This document shows, in pieces, positions 16,552 through 25,684 of a DNA stretch of 37,283 bases. Under the pieces are notes generated by a model. The model searched no databases, had not been told where the DNA came from, and was given only the letters and a program-made list of their open reading frames with translations. Both the position numbers and the translations under genes were made by a program. Location of the stretch: positions 1-37,283 of the forward strand of contig JAEYON010000016.1 of assembly GCA_023411645.1 (NCBI GenBank), written 5' to 3'. The stretch is from Bacillota bacterium (GTDB lineage Bacteria > Bacillota > Clostridia > Acetivibrionales > DTU013). Position 1 is the stretch's first letter. Each line of letters begins with the position of its first letter.

Positions 16552-17142
16552 ATGGAAGTACTAAAGGAAAGATATTCGATCACCGAATTAAGTGAGATGC
16601 TGCAGATATCAGACCATGCGCTCAGATTCTATGAAAAAGAATTTGAGCTTACAGTTCCGAAGGACGAAAGAGGAAGACGTTACTATAACACTGATTTGGC
16701 AAATATTATGTACAAAATCAAGGTCATGCGCTCTGAAGGTCTGGAAATAAAAGCGATTAAAAAGATACTGCTGGAAGACTGCGTGTTTGAAACTCCTCAG
16801 GCATACCCGGTTTCAAACAACACCTCACTGGTATCCCCTGATGATAAAGGAAAGGAATTTGATTCAATAAAGTTGGTTTTCCGGGAATTGGGACAACAGC
16901 TTACTCAGGAGATCTCCGGTGAAATCATCATTGCAAGGGATCATCTGACCAAGGAAATCAACAAAACAAAGCTTGAATTGGGTGCCTGTGTGGAAAACAG
17001 CTTTCGCAAGCTGGAAAGCAAAATGGATAAGCATAACGAAGAAGTTGACCGTGCTTTAGGCAAGTGGAGAGAAAAAAATAGAAAACGTTCAGTAAAAAGG
17101 CTTTTACAAAAGATATTCCGGAGAGGATACCGGAGCATATAA
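16552..17142 (+). CDS. MerR-type HTH protein with long coiled coil and basic tail
   Basis: A 196-residue protein: a MerR-like winged HTH (about 4-75: YSITELSEMLQISDHALRFY, then GRRYY), a linker, and a coiled coil from about 100 to 180 (FRELGQQLTQEISGEIIIAR and onward). It ends in a strongly basic tail (REKNRKRSVKRLLQKIFRRG). It lacks the cysteine-rich effector pocket of metal-sensing MerR proteins. The layout recalls chromosome-anchoring RacA-like and DUF3967-like proteins, but I cannot claim orthology. An in-frame ATG 15 codons upstream exists, but the GGGAGGG sits directly before the ATG at 16552. It ends at a bidirectional terminator facing spo0A. Confidence 0.7.
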   Translation: MEVLKERYSITELSEMLQISDHALRFYEKEFELTVPKDERGRRYYNTDLANIMYKIKVMRSEGLEIKAIKKILLEDCVFETPQAYPVSNNTSLVSPDDKGKEFDSIKLVFRELGQQLTQEISGEIIIARDHLTKEINKTKLELGACVENSFRKLESKMDKHNEEVDRALGKWREKNRKRSVKRLLQKIFRRGYRSI

Positions 17143-17220
17143 CTTATCAAGCTCAGTCGAGATCTCGGGGTATCAGATTCTTTCAGTTTTGACTGACTTG
17201 CTGTATATAGGCAATAAATA

Positions 17221-17259
17221 AAAAAACACCGCCTGTTTATGATGCAAGCTGTGTTTTTT
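17221..17259. terminator. Bidirectional terminator between merR-type gene and spo0A
   Basis: AAAAAACAC (17221-17229) pairs with GTGTTTTTT (17251-17259), with a further short GC/GC pairing inside. A T-run follows the stem on both strands, and the flanking genes are convergent. Confidence 0.8.
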
Positions 17260-17286
17260 AATTATATTCTTTGATAAATAATCGAT

Positions 17287-18090
17287 TCAGCTAACCTTCA
17301 TCTCAAGACGCAGTTTATCAGCAACCATCGCTATAAATTCTGAATTCGTTGGCTTTCCCTTTCCAATACTGACGGTATAGCCAAAAAGTGTATCGATAGC
17401 ATCCATCTGACCTCTGCTCCATGCTACCTCTATGGCATGCCTGATTGCTCTTTCAACTCTGCTTGGCGTTGTATTATATTCGCGGGCAATGGAAGGATAT
17501 AACTGTTTGGTAATGGAATTGATTATATCCAGATTCTTTACGACCATCATGATCGCATCCCTCAGATATTGGTAACCTTTAATATGAGCCGGCACACCGA
17601 TTTCATGCATAATATTGGTTACTTCGACCTCAAGATTTCTTTGGACAGGAGCACGGTACGAAGCCCTTGACTCCATGGAATACTCTGATTTTATGACTGG
17701 GTTTTGATTCATATCCTTTAGCTGTCTTATTCGTGATACAAGTACCTCCATATCAAAGGGCTTTACAATATAGTATTCCGCACCAAGTGCTAGAGCCCTT
17801 TGTGTGATCTTATCCTGACCGACGGCAGAGAGAATAATGAATAGAGGACGCTTTTTTAATGGCGCGGATCTCATTTTTTCCAGAACACCCAACCCATCCA
17901 GGTGTGGCATAATGATATCTAGTATTGCGATATCGGGCATCTTTGCCGTGATCAGTTCGCAAGCTTCATTTCCATCCCTGGCAGTTCCAATAACTTCTAT
18001 ATCCTCTTGACTGCATAGATACTCTCTCACAATATCACTGAATTCTTTGTTGTCATCTGCTATGACAATCTGTATCTTTTTCTCCGACAA
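17287..18090 (-). CDS. spo0A: Sporulation master response regulator Spo0A
   Basis: A 267-residue protein with an N-terminal receiver domain (acidic pocket D12/D13 in IADDNKEF, phosphoacceptor D58 in AILDIIMP, K near 110 in YIVKPF) and the C-terminal Spo0A DNA-binding domain. The recognition helix region PSRVERAIRHAIEVAWSRG and the conserved HEIGVPAHIKGYQYLRDAI are intact. Phosphorylated Spo0A controls entry into sporulation. The start is TTG, with AGGGGAATCAC directly upstream; no better codon fits. It lies downstream of spoIVB, as in most spore-formers, but with its own promoter. Confidence 0.98.
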   Translation of the reverse strand: MSEKKIQIVIADDNKEFSDIVREYLCSQEDIEVIGTARDGNEACELITAKMPDIAILDIIMPHLDGLGVLEKMRSAPLKKRPLFIILSAVGQDKITQRALALGAEYYIVKPFDMEVLVSRIRQLKDMNQNPVIKSEYSMESRASYRAPVQRNLEVEVTNIMHEIGVPAHIKGYQYLRDAIMMVVKNLDIINSITKQLYPSIAREYNTTPSRVERAIRHAIEVAWSRGQMDAIDTLFGYTVSIGKGKPTNSEFIAMVADKLRLEMKVS

Positions 18091-18134
18091 GTGATTCCCC
18101 TCCCCAAAATTAAATCCATGTTCTTGCTGCCATC

Positions 18135-18163
18135 ATTATATTTATCTTTCGTATATTTATCAA
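18135..18163 (-). promoter_or_regulatory. Vegetative-type promoter of spo0A
   Basis: On the minus strand TTGATA (18158-18163), 17 bases, and TATAAT (18135-18140), about 45 bases before the TTG start. The rest of the 245-base gap to spoIVB is very AT-rich. I did not find a convincing sigma-H promoter or 0A box in it. Confidence 0.65.
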
Positions 18164-18335
18164 GTATTAAATTATCTTTAATCCCATTTATTGAGAATTT
18201 TTGTTGTTTAAATATACCTTCAAAATCCTTATTTCCAGGCGCTCTGCCATATTATCACAATATACGATGGTCAGCTATTTGTATCCCTTTACTTGGTTTA
18301 ATTTCCTTATTTTGTTATAGTATTTCCTATCCAAA

Positions 18336-19613
18336 TTACCTTGTTGTCTTTTTTAGCATTGCTTCAATAAAAATACCATAGCCACGAGATGGGTCATTCA
18401 CCAAAACATGAGTTACAGCTCCAATTATTTTCCCATTTTGAATGATGGGACTTCCGGACATACCCTGAACAATTCCTCCTGTAGTTCTTAGTAAGCGGTC
18501 GTCTGTAATTTTGATGATCATTCCCTTCGAGCCGTTCAAATTCTGTTTTGATACCTTCTGTATCATGATGTCATATTCTTCGATTTTGTTACCGTCAATA
18601 TTTGAAAGCATTGTTGCCGGACCTTCTTTGATTTCTGCTCTGACGCCTATAGGGTATACTCTGCCTGCGATCCTTGTCATTGCATAGCTGTGAAGCTTAC
18701 CATAAATACCAATATCACTGTTGGTCGAAATAGTACCCAGTTTGAAGCCGTCAGTAAATATACCTTTTAACTCTCCCGGTTCGCCGGATTTACCCATTTT
18801 CACTCCTAGAATGTTAGATTCCATGATTTCACCGGATTTTACAGACATCAATGTCCCTGTATCGATATCAGTAATTCCGTGCCCTAATGCGCCAAACCGT
18901 CCCGTATCCATATCATAAAATGTGAGAGTTCCTATTCCTGCCGTACTGTCTCTTACCCAAAGACCGATATGGTACTCGTTATCATCTGAAGAAATGACAG
19001 GTGATACCGTTGCCTGAACACTTTCAAAGCCATTGTTGTAATTTATTTTTATCGGCTTGCCTGCACTATTGGAGATTGCTTTCACCAACTCATCAATACT
19101 CTCAATCGGCTTATCATTTATACGCGTAATGACATGTCCGGGTTTGATACCGCTGTTTCTGACAGGAACTACCTTCTGTCCGTTGAATTCTACATCTGAG
19201 ATCCCTATAACAAGGATTCCCTGAAGCTCCAGCTTAACACCTATTGTGTTACCGCATGCAACCACCTCTTTATTGGGAACAATATCAACCATTACCGTCT
19301 TTATAGGTAATATCCCAAAGAATTGAAGATTGAGCTTAACACTTCCACCCTTATCAGAACTTAATGATACAGGTTTGGAAACAGCAAGATTATTACTGGT
19401 CGCTTTTCCATTTATTTTTAATATCCCTTCTGTGTCAACTGAAACACTGATCGGAAAAAAACTTTCAATATTATAGGTATACTCTTCCCCTTCAATCAAG
19501 ACCATTTCACCGGGAACAGTCAACATAACTTTGATATAGGATACCCCAATGACGGCTATTGCTGAGAACAAAATCACTATAAAAGCCTTTGCTAAAAATG
19601 TCAGTTTCCGCAT
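18336..19613 (-). CDS. spoIVB: SpoIVB serine peptidase (sigma-K checkpoint signal)
   Basis: A 425-residue secreted/membrane-tethered S55 peptidase. An N-terminal transmembrane signal anchor (about 8-30) is followed by a PDZ domain (about 115-200, with RNSGIKPGHVITRINDKPI) and the peptidase domain. The catalytic His is H245 in LGHGITDIDTG and the Ser is S386 in QGMSGSPI. In the B. subtilis model it is made in the forespore and triggers SpoIVFB-dependent sigma-K activation. The ATG has AGGAGG seven bases upstream. It is separated from recN by a strong terminator, so it must be transcribed from its own, probably forespore-specific, promoter, which I could not identify. Confidence 0.96.
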   Translation of the reverse strand: MRKLTFLAKAFIVILFSAIAVIGVSYIKVMLTVPGEMVLIEGEEYTYNIESFFPISVSVDTEGILKINGKATSNNLAVSKPVSLSSDKGGSVKLNLQFFGILPIKTVMVDIVPNKEVVACGNTIGVKLELQGILVIGISDVEFNGQKVVPVRNSGIKPGHVITRINDKPIESIDELVKAISNSAGKPIKINYNNGFESVQATVSPVISSDDNEYHIGLWVRDSTAGIGTLTFYDMDTGRFGALGHGITDIDTGTLMSVKSGEIMESNILGVKMGKSGEPGELKGIFTDGFKLGTISTNSDIGIYGKLHSYAMTRIAGRVYPIGVRAEIKEGPATMLSNIDGNKIEEYDIMIQKVSKQNLNGSKGMIIKITDDRLLRTTGGIVQGMSGSPIIQNGKIIGAVTHVLVNDPSRGYGIFIEAMLKKTTR

Positions 19614-19694
19614 TGTTCAACCTCCTGCAAGTAAGTTAACCTTTTGCAAATTTAATTATGCAAACAATAAATTGTACAGGAGGTAAATTTGAAT

Positions 19695-19738
19695 AAAAGC
19701 AGGGCAAAACGGCGTTTTAGCCGATTTATCCTGCTTTT
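19695..19738. terminator. Terminator after recN (works in both directions)
   Basis: AAAAGCAGG (19695-19703) pairs with CCTGCTTTT (19730-19738), with an inner CGGC/GCCG hairpin. On the minus strand the stem ends in CTTTTATT, just past the recN stop. Confidence 0.75.
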
Positions 19739-19748
19739 TCATTGTAAA

Positions 19749-21467
19749 TCAAGCTCTTCTTGTGTTTTTCGCGTTGTTGATCATCTCTTCAGCATACTTT
19801 AAAGATGCTTTTGATGATTCGCCACCACCGATCAATCTGGCAATTTCCTTAGTTTTTTCTTCTCCATCCAGCTTATTCACGATCGTTTTCGTGGAGTTTT
19901 CTTCCATTATTTTTTCAATTAGATAATGATGCTCGGCCATACATGCAATCTGAGCCAAATGTGTCACACATATGACCTGATGTCCGAAGGAGATATAGGA
20001 CAGCTTCTCCCCAACCTTTTGAGCTGCTATTCCGCTTATCCCAATGTCTATCTCATCGAAAATCATAGTTGGAATTCGATCAACCTCAGCCAATATTGTC
20101 TTAATTGCCAGCATGATCCTGCTCATTTCACCGCCGGAAGCGATCCGTGCAAGAGGTTTTAAAGGCTCACCCGCATTTGGCGAAATCAGGAATTCCACCG
20201 CATCAAGTCCGTTTTGTGTGTATTTTCTTTCTCCCGGTTCTGGCGAATCAACGTTGAATTGAATATCCACTTGAAATTTTGACTTTTTCATCTCAAGATC
20301 ATCCAACTGCTGCCCGATTCTTTCCTCCAGTACCGCTGCAGCTCTCTGCCGCTCTGCATTCAGACGGAGCGATGCATTGTACAACTGCTTTTCCAGCTCT
20401 GTAAGTTTGTGATTCAAAGCAGCCGTCATCTCTTCACTTTTTTCAATCTGTGCCAGCTGCTGCTCTGCACGAGCACAGTATTGATGTATTTCCGGAATGC
20501 TTGACCCATACTTTCTCTTCAGCCTGAAGATCATGTCAAGGCGCTCCTCCGCCTCCTCAAGCAGAGCCGGATCGTATTCCACACTTTCAAAATTTCTCCT
20601 CAAATCTTCAGCAAGATCATTTGTCTGGTATATGTAATCCTGTAGACGCTTATACATCTCGTCATAACTATCATCCAGCCTTGATACTGCACCAAGACTG
20701 GAAAGTGCTTCATTCATAACATCCAATGCCGGTTTTGTGCCTGTTTCACCCGACAGCAGCAAGCTGTACGCTTCGGATAGTGCGGCTGATATCTTCTGAG
20801 CGTTGGACAGCAGCAACCTCTGTCTGTTCAGGTCCTCTTCCTCACTGTCTTTGAGTCTTGCCTTCCTGATTTCATCAGTTTGGAAACGCAACAGATCCAT
20901 TTTTCTTTCCCGTTCACCCGGATCGCCGGAAAGGGCTTTTAACTCAGCCTTTACCTTCCTGTATTGATCAAGCAGGGCCAAGTATTCCTGCTTTATTTTT
21001 TTAATGGCTTCCCCGCCGAAGGAGTCCAGCAGATCAATATGATTGTCTGTTTTTAGAAGGGATTGGTTATCATGCTGTCCATGAAGATCAATCAGACGCT
21101 CTCCAAGTGTTTTCAAAAAAGAGACGGCTACCATTTTTCCGTTGACCCTGCAGGTATTTCTTCCGGACTGGGTGAGCTCTCGGGACAGTATCAGCGTTCC
21201 GTCTTCTTCTGGTTCTATTCCCATTTCATTGAGAATCTCCCTGACAGGCTCTAAATCAACTTGGAAAACGGCTTCAACAAGAGCTTTTTCAGAGCCTGTC
21301 CGAATAACATCCTTTGAGATCCTGTCACCGAGAACGGCATTGATGGAGTCGATAATAATAGACTTACCGGCGCCTGTTTCACCGGTAAAAATATTTAGAC
21401 CGTTTTCCAATGCAATGCTGACCTTGTCTATCAGCGCAATATTGTGAATATCAAGCTGTAAAAGCAT
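19749..21467 (-). CDS. recN: DNA repair ATPase RecN
   Basis: A 572-residue SMC-like ATPase for double-strand-break repair. The Walker A is GETGAGKS at 29-36, a long split coiled coil spans about 160-400, and the signature/Walker B region is near 460-500 (RIASGGEMSRIMLAIKTI, then TMIFDEIDIGISG). The C-terminal AEEMINNAKN stretch is normal. The ATG has GAGGGAC upstream. It lies 17 bases after argR, a very common clostridial/bacillar pair, and ends at the terminator before spoIVB. Confidence 0.97.
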   Translation of the reverse strand: MLLQLDIHNIALIDKVSIALENGLNIFTGETGAGKSIIIDSINAVLGDRISKDVIRTGSEKALVEAVFQVDLEPVREILNEMGIEPEEDGTLILSRELTQSGRNTCRVNGKMVAVSFLKTLGERLIDLHGQHDNQSLLKTDNHIDLLDSFGGEAIKKIKQEYLALLDQYRKVKAELKALSGDPGERERKMDLLRFQTDEIRKARLKDSEEEDLNRQRLLLSNAQKISAALSEAYSLLLSGETGTKPALDVMNEALSSLGAVSRLDDSYDEMYKRLQDYIYQTNDLAEDLRRNFESVEYDPALLEEAEERLDMIFRLKRKYGSSIPEIHQYCARAEQQLAQIEKSEEMTAALNHKLTELEKQLYNASLRLNAERQRAAAVLEERIGQQLDDLEMKKSKFQVDIQFNVDSPEPGERKYTQNGLDAVEFLISPNAGEPLKPLARIASGGEMSRIMLAIKTILAEVDRIPTMIFDEIDIGISGIAAQKVGEKLSYISFGHQVICVTHLAQIACMAEHHYLIEKIMEENSTKTIVNKLDGEEKTKEIARLIGGGESSKASLKYAEEMINNAKNTRRA

Positions 21468-21484
21468 ATGTCCCTCGTTCTGAT

Positions 21485-21952
21485 TTATATTTTAGTTAAA
21501 TCCTGCTTTGTCATTTTACTCAATCTGTTTACAAGCTCCTCTGCAATGAGCTCAGCTCTGCAAACGATCATGATCGTATCGTCTCCGGCAATAGTCCCAA
21601 CGATTTCCGGCCATTTTAACATGTCTACCGCAGAAGCGGAGGCCTGTGCCATCCCAGGCAGCGTTTTGATAACTACGATATTGTTAGCATAATCGCAGCT
21701 AACAAAGGATTCTGTAAATATCGTCAGTAACTTGTTGTTGATAGAGCCTTCACTTTGAGATACAGCGGCGTAGCGGTAACGCTCGTCGTCAGCCATCACC
21801 TTGATCAGCCTCAATTCCTTAATATCTCTGGAAACAGTAGCCTGAGTGACATCCATGCCGTGCTCCTTAAGCTTGTCTGCCAGCTCTTCCTGAGTTTCAA
21901 TCTGATATTTTTCAATCAGCTCCAATATTTTTGCATGTCTGCTGTATTTCAT
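21485..21952 (-). CDS. argR: Arginine repressor ArgR/AhrC
   Basis: A 155-residue regulator with a winged-HTH N-terminal domain (YSRHAKILELIEKYQIETQE, then VTQATVSRDIKELRL) and the C-terminal hexamerisation/arginine-binding domain (TLPGMAQASASAVDMLKWPE, then GTIAGDDTIMIVCR). Arginine-loaded ArgR represses biosynthesis and activates catabolism. Its start lies inside the last 41 bases of nadK, so translation is probably coupled. No arginine genes are in the window. Confidence 0.97.
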   Translation of the reverse strand: MKYSRHAKILELIEKYQIETQEELADKLKEHGMDVTQATVSRDIKELRLIKVMADDERYRYAAVSQSEGSINNKLLTIFTESFVSCDYANNIVVIKTLPGMAQASASAVDMLKWPEIVGTIAGDDTIMIVCRAELIAEELVNRLSKMTKQDLTKI

Positions 21953-22823
21953 CTTTTTTCAGACTCTCTCCTCTAAAATATATTTTTGTTCTTAGTATAT
22001 TGAAAAAGTTTCTCGGAGTAATTTTCACAAATTTAGTATAATACGGGGATTTTTTTACCTCAATCACATCACCGCCGCCGATGGAATGACCTTTCTGCCC
22101 GTCCGATGTCACCATAGCTCCTAATTGATAGTTTTCCTCGACAACCGCTCTTACAACGCTGTCATGCTTGGCCACAAAGGACCTGGAATATAAAATATGC
22201 GGACATATTGGTGTGATAAGTATTAGTTTCGTATCAGGTTCGACAATCGGACCGCCCGAGGAAAGCGAATAAGCAGTTGAACCGGTGGGGCTGGAAATAA
22301 TCAGACCGTCTCCTGGAAAGGTGTCCACAAAAACATCGTTTATGTATGTTTTTATGCCCATGATTCTCGATACAGCGCCTCTTCCAATCACCACATCATT
22401 GAGAGCGATATCGTGTAAAGGCTTCTTCTCTTTTCTGTATATGACAGTCTCGAGCATCATTCTGTTTTCGATTTCATAGTTCCCGGTAAATAGCTGCTCT
22501 ATGGCCAAATCAATATTGTCTCTGTCTACCTCGGTCAGGAATCCAAGATTTCCCAGGTTAATGCCGAGTATGGGAAGTTCCTTACGATAAATGCTTCTCG
22601 CCGCTTTAAGGAAGGTCCCGTCCCCACCCAGACAGACAACCATTTCGCTATTGGCTATCATGTCCTTTTCATCACCGCAGGGCTCGCCAATGCCGGACTT
22701 ACCCGCCAGATCATCTGTCAGTATGGCGCTGCCGCCGTGTCTAATAATGCTGTCGGCAAGGAGCCTTGTATATGTAAAGTCCATATCCCGTTCAACATTG
22801 GTGATAATGCCGATCTTCTTCAT
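21912..22823 (-). CDS. nadK: NAD kinase
   Basis: A 303-residue ATP-dependent NAD+ kinase that makes NADP+. GGDGT is at 66-70 (CLGGDGTFLKAAR). It is followed by NLGNLGFLTEVD and PTGSTAYSLSSGGPI, all expected. The C-terminal tail (LKKDEIQQTCKNIGAD) is longer than usual and overlaps argR by 41 bases in another frame. A TTG four codons upstream is in frame but is part of the GGAGGA ribosome-binding site, so the ATG at 22821-22823 is the start. It is the first gene of the nadK-argR-recN unit. Confidence 0.95.
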   Translation of the reverse strand: MKKIGIITNVERDMDFTYTRLLADSIIRHGGSAILTDDLAGKSGIGEPCGDEKDMIANSEMVVCLGGDGTFLKAARSIYRKELPILGINLGNLGFLTEVDRDNIDLAIEQLFTGNYEIENRMMLETVIYRKEKKPLHDIALNDVVIGRGAVSRIMGIKTYINDVFVDTFPGDGLIISSPTGSTAYSLSSGGPIVEPDTKLILITPICPHILYSRSFVAKHDSVVRAVVEENYQLGAMVTSDGQKGHSIGGGDVIEVKKSPYYTKFVKITPRNFFNILRTKIYFRGESLKKDEIQQTCKNIGAD

Positions 22824-22909
22824 CAAGTCCTCCAAAGGAACATCATGTACTCTCCGCAGCTATAGATTTTTGAGAATATCTAAATTGTTTCTGTAATTAT
22901 GTCATTTCT

Positions 22910-22938
22910 ATTATATCGTATAATTATACAAAAAACAA
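22910..22938 (-). promoter_or_regulatory. Putative promoter of nadK-argR-recN with internal palindrome
   Basis: On the minus strand TTGTTT (22933-22938), 17 bases, TATAAT (22910-22915). The spacer contains the perfect 12-bp palindrome GTATAATTATAC (22918-22929), a possible operator or a second -10. The gap to tlyA has no terminator that I can recognise. Confidence 0.5.
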
Positions 22939-22956
22939 TTTTAATAGACCGGCAGA

Positions 22957-23775
22957 TTATTTGTTTAGTTGCTCATGAGAGCTCCTGACTACTTCACGGA
23001 TGTTCGGCGATATTTCCTTCATTTCCGAATGACCGGATTCCAGTGCTAAATAGCATAAATATTCAATATTGCCTTCCGGACCTTTTATTGGGGAATATGT
23101 GACCCCCTTCAGCCGGAATCCGATACTCAGAGCAAAAGAAATTACTTCTTCCACCACCCGCTCATGAATGGCGGTATCTCGTATAACACCGTGCTTGCCA
23201 ACCTCGTCCCGGCCTGCTTCAAATTGAGGTTTTATAAGACACAGTACCTCTCCCTTTTCCTGATGAAGCAATGCCCGTACTGCCGGAAGCACTTTTTTCA
23301 AAGAAATGAATGAAACATCTATTGACGCAAAATCCGCTGTGATGCCGATATCTTCGGGCTTCACGTAGCGTATATTGGTTCTCTCCTTATTAATTACTCG
23401 CCCGTCGTTTCTCAATACCCAGGCCAACTGACCATATCCAACATCAATGGCAACGACCTTTGCGGCGCCGTTCTTTAGCATGCAGTCAGTAAACCCGCCT
23501 GTAGACGCTCCAACGTCGATAGCCTGCTTTCCTTCCAAGTCTATTCCGAACTGCTGGATCGCCTTCTCAAGTTTCAGTCCGCCCCTGCTCACATAGGGGT
23601 TCAAATTACCCTTCAGTTCTATATCAACGTCAATGGCATAGCTGGAACCGGCTTTGTCGGCTCTCTCGCCATTCACATAGACAAGCCCTGCCATAATAGA
23701 GCTTTTCGCTCTTTCACGGCTTTCACAAAGACCTTTTTGAACCAACAGCACATCCAATCTTTCCTTCTCCAACAA
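22957..23775 (-). CDS. tlyA: TlyA-family rRNA 2'-O-methyltransferase
   Basis: A 272-residue protein with an N-terminal S4 RNA-binding domain (ERLDVLLVQKGLCESRERAK, about 4-60) and an FtsJ-like SAM methyltransferase domain (AIDVGASTGGFTDCML near 85-100, then IDVGYGQLAW). It is annotated in many genomes as hemolysin TlyA, but the catalytic layout is that of ribosomal RNA methylation. The start is TTG with AGGAGG upstream; a second TTG follows directly and is also possible. It lies 22 bases downstream of dxs. Confidence 0.93.
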   Translation of the reverse strand: MLEKERLDVLLVQKGLCESRERAKSSIMAGLVYVNGERADKAGSSYAIDVDIELKGNLNPYVSRGGLKLEKAIQQFGIDLEGKQAIDVGASTGGFTDCMLKNGAAKVVAIDVGYGQLAWVLRNDGRVINKERTNIRYVKPEDIGITADFASIDVSFISLKKVLPAVRALLHQEKGEVLCLIKPQFEAGRDEVGKHGVIRDTAIHERVVEEVISFALSIGFRLKGVTYSPIKGPEGNIEYLCYLALESGHSEMKEISPNIREVVRSSHEQLNK

Positions 23776-23797
23776 AAAATCCTCCTGTGGGATTTAC

Positions 23798-25684
23798 TCA
23801 TTTACTCCTGAGCATTCTGAGAATATCACGGCTGATCGAAGCGGCATCCATACCATACATTTCAATAACTTCCTTTCGATTGCCATGAGGGATTGGAATA
23901 TCCGGAAAGCCGAATATAGCAGATTTCACCGACATCCCATTTTTGTTAATCAGCTCGAGAACACTGCTCCCAAAACCTCCGCGAATGCAATGATCCTCTA
24001 TCGTGGCAAGCGCCTTTGTTTTCACGATACTGTTAAGGATAAGTCTGGTATCAAGAGGTTTGACAAATCTCGCGTTAATAACCTCCGCATGTACCCCCTT
24101 CTTCAAAAGCAGCTCCGCTGCCTGCAAGGCCGTTGCGACCATATTTCCGACTGCAATGATCGTGATGTCCTCTCCTTCAATCAGCCTTACTCCCTTGCCA
24201 TAATGCATAGGGCTGGGCTTTGCCAGCATATCCGCACCGGAACCCCTCGGGTACCTGAGAGCGAATGGGCCGTCATGTGTAAGCACAGCATACTCCAGCA
24301 TCCGCTCAAATTCGGTATAGTCGCACGGAGCTGCGATTGTCATATTCGGCATGTGGCTTAAAAATGAAATATCATAAAGTCCCTGATGGGTTTCTCCGTC
24401 CTCGCCCACTAGCCCCGCTCTGTCAACGGACAGTACAACATGCAGATTCTGAAGAGCAACATCATGAAGAATCTGATCGTAGGAGCGCTGTAAAAAAGTG
24501 GAGTAAACGGCCACGACCGGTTTGATACCGGCTTTGGCCAGGCCTGCGGCAAACGTTACGGCATGCTGTTCTGCGATACCAACATCAAAAAAACGTTGGG
24601 GATATTTCTTTGCAAATCCTTCCAGTCCTGTCCCAATAGGCATAGCGGCAGTAACAGCAGCCAGTTTATGTTCGTGTTCGGCCATTGCCATCATTTTTCG
24701 TCCGAAGATATCAGAGTATGAAGGGCCGTTATTAACCTTCACCTCACCTGTTTCAATTTCGAACGGAGATATTCCGTGAAACTCGTGGGGCTTATCTTCC
24801 GCAAAGCTGTAACCCTTTCCCTTCTGTGTCAGTACGTGAATAAGTACCGGCCCCTTTAGACCTTTGGCTCGGGAAATAACCTTTATAAGCTCATTAATAT
24901 TGTGACCGTCAATAGGGCCGATATACTTAAGCCCCAATTCCTCAAAAAGTACTCCGGGCATGACCATGTATTTAATCGTTCCTTTAGCGCGATTCAATGC
25001 ACGGGAAGCCAATTTACCGGCTGAAGCCAGCTTGTTGAGAAAAGTGTCCAGGTCCTCCTTAGCTTTGTAATAAATGGGCTGCGTCCTAATTTTACTCAGA
25101 TAGCGCGACAGACCGCCCACATTCTTACTTATGGACATCTCGTTGTCATTGAGAATCAGGATGATATTATTGGGAGACCGACCTGCATCGTTCATTGCTT
25201 CAAACGCCATCCCGCCTGTCATTGCCCCATCGCCGATCACAGCCACAACTGAATAGTCTTCCTGCAGCAAATCCCTCGCCTTTGCCATACCCAGCGCAGC
25301 TGAAATAGAAGTGCTGCTGTGACCTGTATTGAAGCTGTCGCTATCGCTCTCACATCCCTTTGGAAAGCCCGCGATGCCGTCCTTCTGGCGAAGGGTATCA
25401 AATTTTTCCCGGCGACCCGTGATGATTTTATGTACATATGATTGGTGTCCAACATCCCAAATGATTTTATCCTTCGGCGCCTCAAAAATCATATGCAGCG
25501 CCAGCGTCAGTTCAACAACACCAAGATTTGAGGCAAGGTGTCCTCCTGAAACCGAGACCTTTTCGATCAGAAAACGCCTGATCTCTTCAGCAAGAGTCTG
25601 CAGTTGAGGTACATTAAGCCCTTTGATATCTGCCGGTGAATAAATATTATCAAGTAGTTTATTCTTTTCTTCGTTATTTGTCAT
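23798..25684 (-). CDS. dxs: 1-deoxy-D-xylulose-5-phosphate synthase
   Basis: A 628-residue thiamine-diphosphate enzyme, the first step of the MEP isoprenoid pathway (pyruvate plus glyceraldehyde 3-phosphate). H80 in WDVGHQSYVHK, the ThDP motif GDGAMTGGMAFEAMN near 150, the activating Glu region DVGIAEQHAVTFAAGLA near 370, and the transketolase C-terminal domain are complete. The start overlaps the oapA stop by four bases. It is near ispA but separated from it by the OLE locus. This position of OLE and oapA between ispA and dxs is typical of OLE-carrying Firmicutes. Confidence 0.98.
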   Translation of the reverse strand: MTNNEEKNKLLDNIYSPADIKGLNVPQLQTLAEEIRRFLIEKVSVSGGHLASNLGVVELTLALHMIFEAPKDKIIWDVGHQSYVHKIITGRREKFDTLRQKDGIAGFPKGCESDSDSFNTGHSSTSISAALGMAKARDLLQEDYSVVAVIGDGAMTGGMAFEAMNDAGRSPNNIILILNDNEMSISKNVGGLSRYLSKIRTQPIYYKAKEDLDTFLNKLASAGKLASRALNRAKGTIKYMVMPGVLFEELGLKYIGPIDGHNINELIKVISRAKGLKGPVLIHVLTQKGKGYSFAEDKPHEFHGISPFEIETGEVKVNNGPSYSDIFGRKMMAMAEHEHKLAAVTAAMPIGTGLEGFAKKYPQRFFDVGIAEQHAVTFAAGLAKAGIKPVVAVYSTFLQRSYDQILHDVALQNLHVVLSVDRAGLVGEDGETHQGLYDISFLSHMPNMTIAAPCDYTEFERMLEYAVLTHDGPFALRYPRGSGADMLAKPSPMHYGKGVRLIEGEDITIIAVGNMVATALQAAELLLKKGVHAEVINARFVKPLDTRLILNSIVKTKALATIEDHCIRGGFGSSVLELINKNGMSVKSAIFGFPDIPIPHGNRKEVIEMYGMDAASISRDILRMLRSK

